Below, piece after piece: positions 25,547 to 35,474 of a stretch of 64,000 nucleotides of DNA. Under the pieces are notes generated by a model. The model worked only from the letters and a program-made list of their open reading frames with translations. It searched no databases and was not told the origin of the DNA. Each line of letters begins with the position of its first letter. The stretch's first letter is position 1. The translations under genes were made by a program, and so were the position numbers. Source of the stretch: Clostridioides difficile (GTDB lineage: Bacteria; Bacillota; Clostridia; Peptostreptococcales; Peptostreptococcaceae); contig JABBZI010000012.1 of the NCBI GenBank assembly GCA_012955965.1, positions 56,867 through 120,866 of the forward strand, in the 5' to 3' direction.

Positions 25547-27625
25547 ATGAGAAGAAATAAAAAAACAAGAAGACTGATAATTTATGGGTTTCTAATTTTT
25601 CTACTTATAGTTATTGTTGGCTTTTTAGCGAAATTTATATTAGACGGACTCAATAAAAGTAAACCAAATGAAGTATTTAAGCAATATATGTCTTTTGCAA
25701 ATGAAAGAAAATATGAAAAAATGTATGATTTGTTAGATGAAAAGAGTAAATCAGAAAATAAAAAAGAAAAATTTATTTTAAGAAATAAAAAAATATATGA
25801 AGGAATCGATTCATGTAATATAAGTGTAAAAATTAATGAAGTTAAAAAAGAAAAAGATAGTGGTAAAATAATAAAATATGATTCTAAGATGGATACCTTA
25901 GCAGGAGAAATTTCATTTTCAAACGAAGTGCTATTAACTAGAGATAAAGATGGAGATTATAGAATAAGATGGGAGTCAGATGTTATATTTCCAGAGCTTA
26001 AAGAGGATAATACTGTAAGAATATCAAAGCTTAAAGCCAAAAGAGGAAATATTTTAGACAGAAATGGAGTAATGATTGCAGGACAAGGTCTTGCATCTAT
26101 GATAGGACTAGTTCCTGAAAAAATGAGTGATAATACAGAAGACCTAAAAAAATTATCTACTTTGTTAAATATACCAGTTGAACAAATTCAAAAGAAATTA
26201 AATGCATCTTGGGTAAAAGAAAATTCAATGGTACCTATAAAAAACATTGAAAAAATAGAGGAAAATGCAGATGGTACTGTAAAAGAAGAGGATAAAGCAT
26301 TACAAGACTCACTTCTTAGTATTCCAGGAGTTAAGATATCTAATACAGAAGTTAGACAGTATCCATTAGGTGAGAAAGCTGGTCATTTAACTGGATATGT
26401 TCAAAATGTAAACGCAGAGATATTAAAAGAAAAAGAAGGGAAGAGATATAATTCTAATAGTATAATTGGTAAGAGTGGTTTAGAGCGTTTATTAGAAGAT
26501 AGGATACGTGGTATTGATGGATATGAGATTATCATAGCTGATAGATACGGAGATAAGAAAAAAACTCTAGTAACTGAACCTAAAATAGATGGAGAAGATG
26601 TGAAGCTAACTATAGATTCAAAACTACAAAGTAAATTATATGAACAAATGAAAAATGATAAAGGCTGTGCAGTAGTTATGAATCCTAGAACAGGAGAGAT
26701 TTTATCTCTTGTAAGTAGTCCATCATATAATCCAAATGAATTTATACTAGGGATGTCAGAAGATAGCTGGAAGGAAGTCAATGAAAATGAAAACAAGCCA
26801 ATGTACAATAGATTTAAGGCACGACTATGCCCTGGGTCTTCTTTTAAACCAATTACTGCTGGTATTGGTTTAACAACAGGAAAGATTAATCCAAATGAAA
26901 ACTTTGGGCATAGTGGTCTTAGCTGGCAAAAAGATTCTAGTTGGGGAAGTTATAAGGTAACTACATTAAAAGATTATGGAAACACTGTAAACATGAAGAA
27001 TGCGTTAATTTATTCTGACAATATTTATTTCGCTAAAGCAGCATTAAAAATAGGTGAAGATGTATTATCAAAAGAGCTATTAAAGCTTGGTTTTGATGAA
27101 AGTATGCCATTTGAATTTGGATTATCTTCTTCAAGATTTGGTACTGATAATAAGTTTGATACTGAAATACAATTAGCAGATAGTGGATATGGTCAAGGGA
27201 AGGTTCTAGTAAATCCAGTGCATATGGCATCAATGTATTCAACTTTTGTAAATAATGGAGATATGATAAAGCCATACCTTGAATTTAAAGAGAATCCACA
27301 TGCTGAATTTTGGGAGAAAGGAGTGTTTTCTAAGGAGTCTGTAAAAATCATTCGTGATGATTTGATTCAAGTTGTGGAAAGTCCTAATGGTACAGGTCAT
27401 AGTGCTATGACTAAGGGAGTTACCATTGCTGGCAAAACTGGTACAGCAGAAATTAAAGCATCTAAAGATGATATTACAGGGACAGAACTTGGATGGTTCA
27501 ATGCTTTTACTGTAGATGAAAATAGTGATAAACAGTATTTGGCAATTGCTATGGTTGAAGATGTAAAACATCGTGGAGGAAGCCATTATGTCATACCTAT
27601 TGTTAAATCAATATTTGAAGATTAA
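25547..27625 (+). CDS. MecA/PBP3-like class B penicillin-binding protein (transpeptidase)
   Basis: The frame begins at a GTG (25538) inside AAAGGTGG; ATG 25547 is the likely start, giving 692 residues. An N-terminal membrane anchor (about 10-32) is followed by an NTF2-like MecA N-terminal domain (about 38-150), a PBP dimer domain opening with KAKRGNILDRNG, then the transpeptidase: SSFK (Ser about 430), SDN (about 489), KTGTA (about 629). It cross-links peptidoglycan outside the membrane. The domain order is that of staphylococcal PBP2a and enterococcal PBP5, enzymes of low beta-lactam affinity. Two operators of the BlaI type stand upstream, so it is probably induced by beta-lactams. Actual affinity is not visible. 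Confidence 0.9.
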   Translation: MRRNKKTRRLIIYGFLIFLLIVIVGFLAKFILDGLNKSKPNEVFKQYMSFANERKYEKMYDLLDEKSKSENKKEKFILRNKKIYEGIDSCNISVKINEVKKEKDSGKIIKYDSKMDTLAGEISFSNEVLLTRDKDGDYRIRWESDVIFPELKEDNTVRISKLKAKRGNILDRNGVMIAGQGLASMIGLVPEKMSDNTEDLKKLSTLLNIPVEQIQKKLNASWVKENSMVPIKNIEKIEENADGTVKEEDKALQDSLLSIPGVKISNTEVRQYPLGEKAGHLTGYVQNVNAEILKEKEGKRYNSNSIIGKSGLERLLEDRIRGIDGYEIIIADRYGDKKKTLVTEPKIDGEDVKLTIDSKLQSKLYEQMKNDKGCAVVMNPRTGEILSLVSSPSYNPNEFILGMSEDSWKEVNENENKPMYNRFKARLCPGSSFKPITAGIGLTTGKINPNENFGHSGLSWQKDSSWGSYKVTTLKDYGNTVNMKNALIYSDNIYFAKAALKIGEDVLSKELLKLGFDESMPFEFGLSSSRFGTDNKFDTEIQLADSGYGQGKVLVNPVHMASMYSTFVNNGDMIKPYLEFKENPHAEFWEKGVFSKESVKIIRDDLIQVVESPNGTGHSAMTKGVTIAGKTGTAEIKASKDDITGTELGWFNAFTVDENSDKQYLAIAMVEDVKHRGGSHYVIPIVKSIFED

Positions 27626-27715
27626 TTTTACTCAATTTTAGGATTAATCTCATTCACTTGAAAATTTTATTTTCTATGAATTATTTTCTGAGTTTTGATG
27701 AATTTTAAAATACTT

Positions 27716-27773
27716 AAAGGAGTTGTCTTAAAATTGATTTTTTATAATTAAATTTTAAGTTCAACTCTTTTTT
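27716..27773 (+). terminator. Terminator after the PBP gene (copy 1 of a dispersed hairpin family)
   Basis: GAGTTG ... TTAAAATT pairs with AATTTTAA ... CAACTC, followed by a run of Ts. It is closely similar to the minus-strand terminator at 46711-46765 (about 50 of 58 positions by eye). Confidence 0.75.
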
Positions 27774-28205
27774 AAGTTTTTATATGTTATTTTTTATTAC
27801 TTATTTTTAATATTTAAGAAAGTTTATTAAAAAAATAAAGTATATGTATTAAAAAGAATTCATTAAATAAATTTACCTAAAAATTTAATCGTAAGTGAAA
27901 TCATGAAGTGGAATACTTGGTACATTTGACTCTAGAAATAGAAGTAAAATTGCTGATAGATTATAAAGAAATCTTAATTATTTCCATATAATTACAAATA
28001 TATAATATTATATTATTAAAAAAATGTTAAAATAAGAGAGGCATTTATTGTTGAAGAAAGCCAAATAGAGGAGTATAATGGACAAAGATAACTAATTTTA
28101 GTGGTACTTATACAAAGTAATTATATCTGTTTAATAAATAATTCAAAGTTACCAACAAATTAGAAATAAGTTTTTATTCCTAAATGAAATTGAAAGGGGG
28201 ACTGT
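27774..28205. other. Intergenic region before the EAL/GGDEF gene
   Basis: About 430 nt of AT-rich sequence. No cyclic-di-GMP riboswitch was recognised. A tiny frame with GAGGAG and ATG at 28078 ends after five codons. A strong GGGGG site at 28196-28200 serves the next gene. A 19-codon open stretch near 27905-27965 (reading GILGTFDSRNRSKIADRL) looks protein-like and may be a gene remnant, but there is too little to say more. Confidence 0.4.
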
Positions 28206-30923
28206 ATGAGAAGAAAAAGATTTCTAATCACTTTAAGTATAGGGCTTCTTTTTTCCAGCCTGCTATCTATCTACTTAGTCTACCATTTGCAAGGAAATGC
28301 CAAAGTAATTAATTATACTGGTATTATACGTGGAGCAACACAACGTCTGATTAAGCAAGAATTGAATCATAAGCCAAATGATAAATTGATAAAAAGAGTA
28401 GATGATATTATTCATGAGCTTCAAGGTAGAAGTGATGTGTATGATATAGTTTATGTAGATGACCATGACTTTCAAACTAACATGATTCAAATGGAAAGAG
28501 ATTGGAAACGTTTAAAGCAAGAAATATATATTGTTCGTGATGGTGGAAAAAGTGATACACTCTATAAAGATAGTGAAGACTTTTTTGATTTAGCAGACAA
28601 AACAGTTTTATCTGCTGAAAAATTTAGTGAGAACAAAGTTTCTTCAGCTGAAAATGTTTTGATTGTTTTAAATATTTCATTTGCCTTATTAATTATTTTT
28701 ATTTATATGTATGATACCAAACAAGATATCTTGCAAAAGAGGCTTGAACTAGCAGAAGAGGATACTCAAAGAAAAAGAGAACGTCTTATTCAATTGGCTG
28801 AAGACTTACAGGCTCCAATGAATGATATTTCAGAGCTTTTGTATATCAGTGATTTAGAGACTTATGATTTATTATTTTTAAATAAAGCAGGTATTGAAAG
28901 TTTTAAGGTTGACCAAATAAAAGGGCAAAAATGTTATAAAGTACTACAGGAAAAAGATGAACCTTGTGAGTTTTGTACAAATACTTATTTAAAAGAAAGT
29001 GAAAATTATACTTGGGAATTTACAAATCCAGTAACTGGTCGTCATTATCTGTTAAAAGACCGTTTAATTGAATGGGAAGGTAAGCCAGCAAGAATGGAGA
29101 TTGCGTTTGATACCACAAAATCAGAAGAAGAAAAAATAATATTACGATTTACACTTGAGGCTGAAAAAATAATTACAGATTGTGTAGATATTTTATATAG
29201 AGATAGCGACATTGAAAAAGCAACTATGTCTGTGCTTGAAAAGTTAGGAAGTTTTTTATCTGCTGACCGTTCATATATTATTTATATTCGAGATGGTCTA
29301 ATGTATAATGATTATGAATGGTGTGAGGAACATATTTTGTCACAAAAAAACTATCTACAAGACCTCCCACTATCTACTATTGAGCGATGGATTCCATATT
29401 TTAATAATAAGGAATGTATAGTTATAAAAGATTTAGAAGAGATTAAATCTACATCACCAGAGGAATACCAAATATTACATAATCAATCTATTACTAGTCT
29501 TGTTGTAGCCCCATTAGAACATAATGGAGAACTTATTGGTTATTTAGGTGTTGATAATCCACCTCCAGATAAAATTATGAATATTGCATCATTACTTCAA
29601 ACACTTTGTTACTTTATTTCTCTTGCCTGTCAACATTCTAAAACTCAGGAACAATTATCAAAACTAAGTTATATTGATAAACTTACTTCATTCTATAACA
29701 GAAATCGATTTATAGAAGATACACAAGTACTTACAAAAATTGATATTTCTATAGGAATTATTTATTTGGATGTAAATGGTTTGAAGGATATCAATGATAA
29801 ATATGGTCATGAAATGGGAGATAAGTTATTAATAGAATGCGCAAGACGAATGAAATTAGTATTTCACTATTCTGATTTCTACCGTTTAGGAGGAGATGAG
29901 TTTGTAATTATTTGTCGTGAAATTGAAGAAGATGTGTTTAGTAAGAAAATAATAGAATTGAAAGGTGAATTTAGAAAAAAACCTACTTGCCAAGTTGCTA
30001 TAGGGGCATATTGGGCGAATACAGTTGATGACATAGGAGAGATAATAAAAAATGCAGATGCAGAAATGTATGAAGATAAAAAAGCTTTTTATCGTAAACA
30101 CTCTGTTTCTCAGAGATATCGTCATCATAGTGATGAAATGTTACATTTAAGTAAGAGTGATGTTCTTGAAAAAGAAATACAGAACAATCGTTTTATTGTT
30201 TACTTACAACCTCAAATTTCTTTCTCAGACCGTTCAGTTGTAGGTGCAGAAGCACTCATACGTTATTTAGATAATTCTAGTTCACTTGTAGCTCCAAGTA
30301 ATTTTCTTCCTATATTAGAAGCATCTGGACTATTAAGTAAAATAGATTTCTATGTATTTGAGTCTATTTGTAAAAAAATTAGCCATTGGATTGAAAACGA
30401 TGTTCCAATCGTTCCAATATCTATAAATTTTTCAGAAGAATCACTCAAAATACCAGAGTTTGTTAATTGGTTAGTATCAACTTGTCAGGCTTATCATGTT
30501 CCTACTAAATACATAAAAATTGAAATAACAGAAAAAGTACATGATGAAAAGCACCTTGATGTGAAAAAAATTATATCAAATTTAAGAGATGTTGGATTTG
30601 CAATTGCAATTGATGACTTTGGAACTGAGAATGCAAATCTAGCATTACTCTCCGAAGTTGAGTTTGATATATTGAAATTAGATAAGAGTTTAATTGATAA
30701 TATTGTATCAAACCCTAGAACAAAGGTGATTATGGAATATATTACAGGAATATGTCATAAATTAAATATTTATATGGTTGCTGAAGGGATTGAAACTGAG
30801 GAACAATTTTCCACACTATTACAATGTAGAGTCGAAACAGCGCAAGGATATTTATTTAGCAAGCCTATACCAATCGACGAATTCGAAGATAAGTATCTAA
30901 TAAAAAGTCATCTATTGAGTTAG
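28206..30923 (+). CDS. Membrane PAS-GAF-GGDEF-EAL cyclic-di-GMP enzyme
   Basis: 905 residues. Two membrane helices (about 7-26 and 150-168) flank an outside domain beginning NYTGIIRGATQRLIKQEL, like the PilJ/NIT type sensor. Then come a PAS region with CEFC (about 215-310), a GAF domain (about 325-475), GGDEF with RLGGDEFV intact (about 565) and EAL with GAEALIRY (about 680), EITE, IDDFGTENANL, KLDKSL and VAEGIETEEQ. All main phosphodiesterase residues appear present, so it can probably cleave cyclic-di-GMP. The GGDEF domain may synthesise it or act as a GTP-binding regulator. It controls motility/adhesion decisions in this species (family knowledge). It is convergent with a second diguanylate cyclase. 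Confidence 0.88.
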   Translation: MRRKRFLITLSIGLLFSSLLSIYLVYHLQGNAKVINYTGIIRGATQRLIKQELNHKPNDKLIKRVDDIIHELQGRSDVYDIVYVDDHDFQTNMIQMERDWKRLKQEIYIVRDGGKSDTLYKDSEDFFDLADKTVLSAEKFSENKVSSAENVLIVLNISFALLIIFIYMYDTKQDILQKRLELAEEDTQRKRERLIQLAEDLQAPMNDISELLYISDLETYDLLFLNKAGIESFKVDQIKGQKCYKVLQEKDEPCEFCTNTYLKESENYTWEFTNPVTGRHYLLKDRLIEWEGKPARMEIAFDTTKSEEEKIILRFTLEAEKIITDCVDILYRDSDIEKATMSVLEKLGSFLSADRSYIIYIRDGLMYNDYEWCEEHILSQKNYLQDLPLSTIERWIPYFNNKECIVIKDLEEIKSTSPEEYQILHNQSITSLVVAPLEHNGELIGYLGVDNPPPDKIMNIASLLQTLCYFISLACQHSKTQEQLSKLSYIDKLTSFYNRNRFIEDTQVLTKIDISIGIIYLDVNGLKDINDKYGHEMGDKLLIECARRMKLVFHYSDFYRLGGDEFVIICREIEEDVFSKKIIELKGEFRKKPTCQVAIGAYWANTVDDIGEIIKNADAEMYEDKKAFYRKHSVSQRYRHHSDEMLHLSKSDVLEKEIQNNRFIVYLQPQISFSDRSVVGAEALIRYLDNSSSLVAPSNFLPILEASGLLSKIDFYVFESICKKISHWIENDVPIVPISINFSEESLKIPEFVNWLVSTCQAYHVPTKYIKIEITEKVHDEKHLDVKKIISNLRDVGFAIAIDDFGTENANLALLSEVEFDILKLDKSLIDNIVSNPRTKVIMEYITGICHKLNIYMVAEGIETEEQFSTLLQCRVETAQGYLFSKPIPIDEFEDKYLIKSHLLS

Positions 30924-30937
30924 ATGACTTTTTTTAT
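30902..30937. terminator. Terminator overlapping the end of the EAL gene
   Basis: AAAAAGTCATCTA (30902-30914) / TAGATGACTTTTT (30921-30933), a 13-bp stem with the gene's TAG stop inside its right arm, followed by more Ts. Confidence 0.85.
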
Positions 30938-30999
30938 TATTAATATATTTTCATGTTCTTGATAAAATTTCATAAAATTCTATTTCTGTTAATCTATTT

Positions 31000-32877
31000 C
31001 TATTTATCTAGTTTTTCTGAATAGATATAATATTGATTTTTACCTTGATTCTTGGCTTTATATAATGCAGTATCTGCATTTTTATAAAGTTTTTCATATG
31101 TAATTTTCATTCCATTACTTAATACAACTCCACAACTATAAGTAACAGAAATTTTTTCTCCTGCCAATATAGATTGGCTATAGAAAATATCTAAGAGGTC
31201 TTTTAATTCTTGAATAGAAATAAAATCATACCAGAATACACAAAATTCATCTCCACCAATTCTACCTATAAATGCATTATGAGTGAATGTATTTTTTAAT
31301 TTATATCCTGTTTGAATGATTACATGGTCTCCCATAGGATGACCTAAACTATCATTTATATTTTTAAAGTTATCTATATCGAAAATCAGCAGGGCATAAT
31401 ATGAATCATTTGCAGTTTTATTTAAATATGATAAAGTTTTTTCAGTGAATACTTTTTTATTTAAAAGTCCTGTCAAAGAATCTAACTCACCTAATTTTTC
31501 TTTTGTTATATTTTCCATGATTCCTATTACACGAGTATGATAATTTGATTGTGAAGAAACTGAAACTTTATACCAAGCATAATTTTCATTTGGATAAATA
31601 ACCTTAATTATACATTCATTATTACTTAGACCATTATTAATATCATCAAACATTTCTTGCAACTGGATAATTGATTCATCATCTATGGTACCATCTGATA
31701 TAATTTGGTCTTTTACATCTTTTAAAGAAATTGATATAGGATTCAATTGTTTCGCATAATAATTTGTAATTCCTCCTGTTAAAAGGTCATATTCAAATAT
31801 AATATTGTTTGTCTGTGCCATTGCAACTCTGAAGCGTTCTTCGTTAATACTTAAGTCTTCAGCTTGTTGCTGTATTTCTTGTTTTTGAATAAGTAACTCG
31901 TGTACATACTTTCTTTCTTTTCTTAAATTGTAATTTACATATAAAATCAGTAGTATAAAAAATGCTAAAGTAGTTATAAAGAAAGGGACACTTGACATAA
32001 TGCTTGTCTTTGCACTTTTTTTTATGTAAGCATTCATTTTAGCCCCATAGAAGCCAACATAAAATCCCCAATTTGTTTTTTTCATTGGAGCATATACCAG
32101 ATAATTTCTAGAACCTTGCCATATGTAAGAGCCACGACCACTTTTTCCATCTAGTGCTAATTTTTCTAAGTTGGCTACAGTTTTTGATTCTTCATTAGAA
32201 TTGGCAAGTTCTTGAGCATTATACTGAGATGTAATCCAGTCATAGTTTTCTTTTCTTGATGCTGCAATATTCCTACCTTTGCTATTAACAATATAAGATA
32301 CTCCTTCACCAGTATTAAATTGGATATCTTCAAGCCATTTACTAATACAAAATCCATCAAGATGAATAATGAGAACTCCTGTAATTTGGTTATTTTCTCG
32401 TAAAGGTGTTGCTATACTTAGAATATATTTTTCTTCTTTATTGAAATAAGGGTCTATTATGTGTGTTTTACCATTTTTAAAAATTGGTTTTAAATCAAGT
32501 TCTGTTTTCCAGTTATGTTCTTTACCATCAGAATCAATTGCTTTACCATCAGAGGTTGCAAGCCAATAATTAATGCCATATTGTGGAAGTGATAGTTTTG
32601 ATAATTCCGAGACTTGTTTGTCAGATGAACTATTTACATTTTTTTCTGAATAATTTATTGCTGTTTTTTCCAAATTATTTTCTAAAATTCTGAGATTATC
32701 TTCTACTAAATGTATTCCTAAATCTCGTATCACCTCAGTTGTCTCCATAGTTTGGTTTACAGAAGCTTTAAAAAAAACTTTATTTATTGTATTAAAAGTA
32801 AATATGCATAAAAAGACAGTTAATAAAACCAGTAAAATTGATACGATAAGTGATATATATGATTTTTTATTTTTCAT
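31000..32877 (-). CDS. dCache-PAS-GGDEF diguanylate cyclase
   Basis: About 625 residues from ATG 32877 (GAGGAGG immediately upstream; an in-frame TTG at 32898 is the alternative because the spacing to the ATG is short). Helix one (about 8-30) and helix two (about 285-307) enclose an outside dCache ligand domain (ISKWLEDIQFNTGEGVSYIVNSKGRNIA). A PAS domain (about 345-460) and a GGDEF domain with IGGDEFCVFW (about 550) follow. DSLTGLLNKKVF and DIDNFKNINDSLGHPMGD are classic. It makes cyclic-di-GMP from GTP in response to an outside small molecule, perhaps an amino acid. The substitution pattern suggests an active enzyme. Confidence 0.88.
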   Translation of the reverse strand: MKNKKSYISLIVSILLVLLTVFLCIFTFNTINKVFFKASVNQTMETTEVIRDLGIHLVEDNLRILENNLEKTAINYSEKNVNSSSDKQVSELSKLSLPQYGINYWLATSDGKAIDSDGKEHNWKTELDLKPIFKNGKTHIIDPYFNKEEKYILSIATPLRENNQITGVLIIHLDGFCISKWLEDIQFNTGEGVSYIVNSKGRNIAASRKENYDWITSQYNAQELANSNEESKTVANLEKLALDGKSGRGSYIWQGSRNYLVYAPMKKTNWGFYVGFYGAKMNAYIKKSAKTSIMSSVPFFITTLAFFILLILYVNYNLRKERKYVHELLIQKQEIQQQAEDLSINEERFRVAMAQTNNIIFEYDLLTGGITNYYAKQLNPISISLKDVKDQIISDGTIDDESIIQLQEMFDDINNGLSNNECIIKVIYPNENYAWYKVSVSSQSNYHTRVIGIMENITKEKLGELDSLTGLLNKKVFTEKTLSYLNKTANDSYYALLIFDIDNFKNINDSLGHPMGDHVIIQTGYKLKNTFTHNAFIGRIGGDEFCVFWYDFISIQELKDLLDIFYSQSILAGEKISVTYSCGVVLSNGMKITYEKLYKNADTALYKAKNQGKNQYYIYSEKLDK

Positions 32878-33103
32878 AATCCTCCTCTGAATACTCAAAC
32901 TTAATATTTGAAGAATATTAAATTGATGCTAATGATAGAATAAGTGTATTGTATATATAACAGAAAATTAAGTTATTTTACATAAACTTGAAGTGACTAT
33001 TTTTCTGTTTGTTTTTTAATATTTCTATTTAGTCTAAACTATATATAAAATATGTTGTAATACATCTTGCAACAAATATTTAAAAAGCTATAAATGTTTT
33101 TCC

Positions 33104-33232
33104 ATGGAAGACTCCTCTTTTTTTATAAAAGGGGAGGATATATATGTAATATCTAATGATGAGTGTTATAGCTGGTGTCGTATCTATGATAAATTAAAAA
33201 GCCACTTGGAGCAACTAAATAAGAGTGGCTGA
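33104..33232 (+). pseudogene. Possible 42-codon frame or gene remnant
   Basis: From ATG 33104 to TGA 33232 the frame reads MEDSSFFIKGEDIYVISNDE and ends IYDKLKSHLEQLNKSG, with normal-looking composition. It stays open upstream to 33038. No ribosome binding site precedes the ATG and no homologue is recognised. It could be the C-terminal scrap of a lost gene. Confidence 0.3.
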
Positions 33233-33491
33233 GAATTTAATATTAAATTACATAAAAACAAATATTAATAACTAATTAATGGAAAAATAACTCAAAGTTA
33301 AGTAAAATACATTCTTTATTTTTATTATAACACAAATATAAATGTTGAACTTAAAGCTTTTACAGGAATTGATGTCAGATTAGGAAATTTCTTTAAAGCT
33401 GATATATATATTATTATTCTTTACAGAGGTGTATTTGTTAGCATCTACTTTTATTTTAAAGCATCTAATTTATTATTTTATACAAAAAATT

Positions 33492-33539
33492 AAAATAGTG
33501 GCAACAATTGAGGATGTGAGGGAGAGTTGCCACTATTTT
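33492..33539. terminator. Strong hairpin, probable terminator of blaI-blaR1
   Basis: Perfect 14-bp stem AAAATAGTGGCAAC (33492-33505) / GTTGCCACTATTTT (33526-33539). Read on the minus strand it is followed by a T-rich run, 134 nt after the blaR1 stop. Confidence 0.7.
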
Positions 33540-33672
33540 GTATAGGGTATTATATTATGTTTTTAAGCTAGTTTTACTATCTTCTATGTTTATATAATAA
33601 CTCTTGTGTATGAATTTAATAGATAATTCATATGAAAATTATGTGAAGTTTTTAGGCTTTATAGTAAATATA

Positions 33673-35472
33673 TTAGGGATTATAGATTTTTTTGTCATTT
33701 AATATAGATAATGTTATTTTAGCTGCTAAACTACCATTAGAATAATCTTTACTTTGAATATTTGTAGCAAAGAAATAAGTATTTTCGTTTTTTTCTACAT
33801 AACCTATAAACCAACCATTTACATCCTTCCCATTTATAGTAGCAGTGCCCGTTTTAGCAGAAAGTGAGACACCATCTTTTTTTGATACTATCAATGAATC
33901 TTTTACAGTTTCTATATTTTCATCTTTAAAATTAAACTTATTCGTATAAAAATCTTTAAGTAGTTTTACCTGTTCAATAGGTGAGATTTTTAATGAAGAT
34001 TCTAGCCAAAAGCTTGATATATCTCCTGAAACATCGCAATTACCATACTTAATTTGTTTAAGATAGGTTTGTATATCTTTTATGCCTGTTTTTTTATCTA
34101 GATAATGAAAATACCAGTTTACAGAGTTCTCCATAGCAGAAAATAAGTCTTGGTTTTCATTCCAAGAACTAATAGAATGATGTTTTCCATCCCAAGGGAT
34201 ATATGAATTATTTCTTGTTATTATCCCATTTTCTAATCCTAATAAAGCACTGTATATTTTATAAGTAGAATTTGGAGAAACTCTTTTTTTGCTTTTTTCC
34301 TCATTATAAATATGATATTGATTTGATTTTAAATCATACATAACAAAACTTCCGTCAAACCCCTTAAAGTATTGACTTAGGTCTTCATACATAGTTTGAT
34401 TATCTAGAGGTTTATATTCCTCATTAAAATCTGCCATAATAGATAATGTGGAGCTATTTCCAAATACAATTAAGGTAATCAATGTAGAAATTAAAATGCT
34501 TTTGAGTTTCAAAAACTTTGATTCAGTATGAAAACTTGTTATTTTCAATAATCTTCTTTTAATTTGTTCTTTTGACCCACCAATATCTGATATAAGTGTG
34601 AGACTAGAGGGTCTTGAAATGTTATCTACAAAATTTATTAGTGTTTGACCATATTCTATATAATTATCTTTATCAAGTTTTTTTAAAACTGAAATATCAC
34701 ATGCAATTTCACGGTCTACTCGCATTTCTTTAAGTGCATACCACACAAGAGGATTAAACCAGTACAATATTTGGAAAAAACACATTATATAATTTATCAA
34801 TATGTCTCTATTTTTAGAATGTTGTAATTCATGAAGCAAAATATATTTTAAATCTTTCAAAGATAATTTAGAGATAGATTTATCTGGTAATATAATATGT
34901 GGTTTAAAGTATCCAAATGTAATAGGTGTATTTATGGTGCAGGACTTACATAATATAAAATCTTTATTTATACCAATATTTTTTTTACATTGATCAAATA
35001 GTAAAACTATCTCATCATCATCTAAAATATGTGCAGATTTTTTCATATTTCTTATTTTGAAATTACAATGAATAGTAATAACTATCATAATTAAAACCCC
35101 AACTATCCATAATGTTAATAATAAAATATTTAAACTATCGAAATTAGATTGATTCATAGATACTGAAAAATCTTTTAATGTATTTGAGTTATTAATAATA
35201 CTGCTTGAACTATTTTTAATTATAGAAGTATTAACAGTATTGTTTTCAATTTGAGTAAAACTATATAGATAGTTAAAGATATTTCCAAGATTAATATATT
35301 TAAGAGGTATAAATGGAATTATTAATGTTATAAGCAATATAAGTCCAATATTATATTGGTATTTTGCAGAAATGTGTTTATTAAATATTTTTTTAGTAAG
35401 TAAAATTACAATAATCAACAACGACAGGGTTAATGTACTGAATAAGAATCGTATAAAGAACGGAGCATACAT
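33673..35472 (-). CDS. blaR: BlaR1-type beta-lactam sensor/metalloprotease
   Basis: 599 residues. The N-terminal part is an M56 membrane protease with helices at about 7-25, 38-57, 120-140 and 325-345, and a cytoplasmic zinc site HELQH (about residue 212) with the downstream EMRVDREIACD. The C-terminal sensor (about 365-599) is a class D-like penicillin-binding domain with STYK (acylated serine about 400), YGNCD, FWLESSLKISP and KTGTA. Beta-lactam acylation outside activates the protease inside, which leads to loss of BlaI. It lies 2 nt after blaI in one operon, yet 21 kb from blaCDD. The sensor domain closely resembles blaCDD. Confidence 0.93.
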   Translation of the reverse strand: MYAPFFIRFLFSTLTLSLLIIVILLTKKIFNKHISAKYQYNIGLILLITLIIPFIPLKYINLGNIFNYLYSFTQIENNTVNTSIIKNSSSSIINNSNTLKDFSVSMNQSNFDSLNILLLTLWIVGVLIMIVITIHCNFKIRNMKKSAHILDDDEIVLLFDQCKKNIGINKDFILCKSCTINTPITFGYFKPHIILPDKSISKLSLKDLKYILLHELQHSKNRDILINYIMCFFQILYWFNPLVWYALKEMRVDREIACDISVLKKLDKDNYIEYGQTLINFVDNISRPSSLTLISDIGGSKEQIKRRLLKITSFHTESKFLKLKSILISTLITLIVFGNSSTLSIMADFNEEYKPLDNQTMYEDLSQYFKGFDGSFVMYDLKSNQYHIYNEEKSKKRVSPNSTYKIYSALLGLENGIITRNNSYIPWDGKHHSISSWNENQDLFSAMENSVNWYFHYLDKKTGIKDIQTYLKQIKYGNCDVSGDISSFWLESSLKISPIEQVKLLKDFYTNKFNFKDENIETVKDSLIVSKKDGVSLSAKTGTATINGKDVNGWFIGYVEKNENTYFFATNIQSKDYSNGSLAAKITLSILNDKKIYNP

Positions 35473-35474
35473 AT

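Larger units (their letters stand above)
32899..33672. other. 774-nt gap with two short decayed-looking open frames
   Basis: The gap between the diguanylate cyclase start and the blaR1 stop has no confident gene. Two open stretches in the same plus frame (33038-33232 and 33302-33490) look more protein-like than chance but lack ribosome binding sites. A strong hairpin ends the region at 33492-33539. An ancient gene inactivated by stops is the simplest reading. Confidence 0.4.

Noticed and set aside
28078..28095. Five-codon frame with a good ribosome binding site before the EAL gene
   Set aside because: Too short to support as a gene without translation data.
27626..28205. Cyclic-di-GMP riboswitch before the EAL/GGDEF gene
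   Set aside because: Neither class of conserved core could be found.
33156..33197. Short frame reading MMSVIAGVVSMIN, reminiscent of type I toxin hydrophobic peptides
   Set aside because: Only 13 codons, the GGGGAGG is about 19 nt away, and a longer, more protein-like frame overlaps it.
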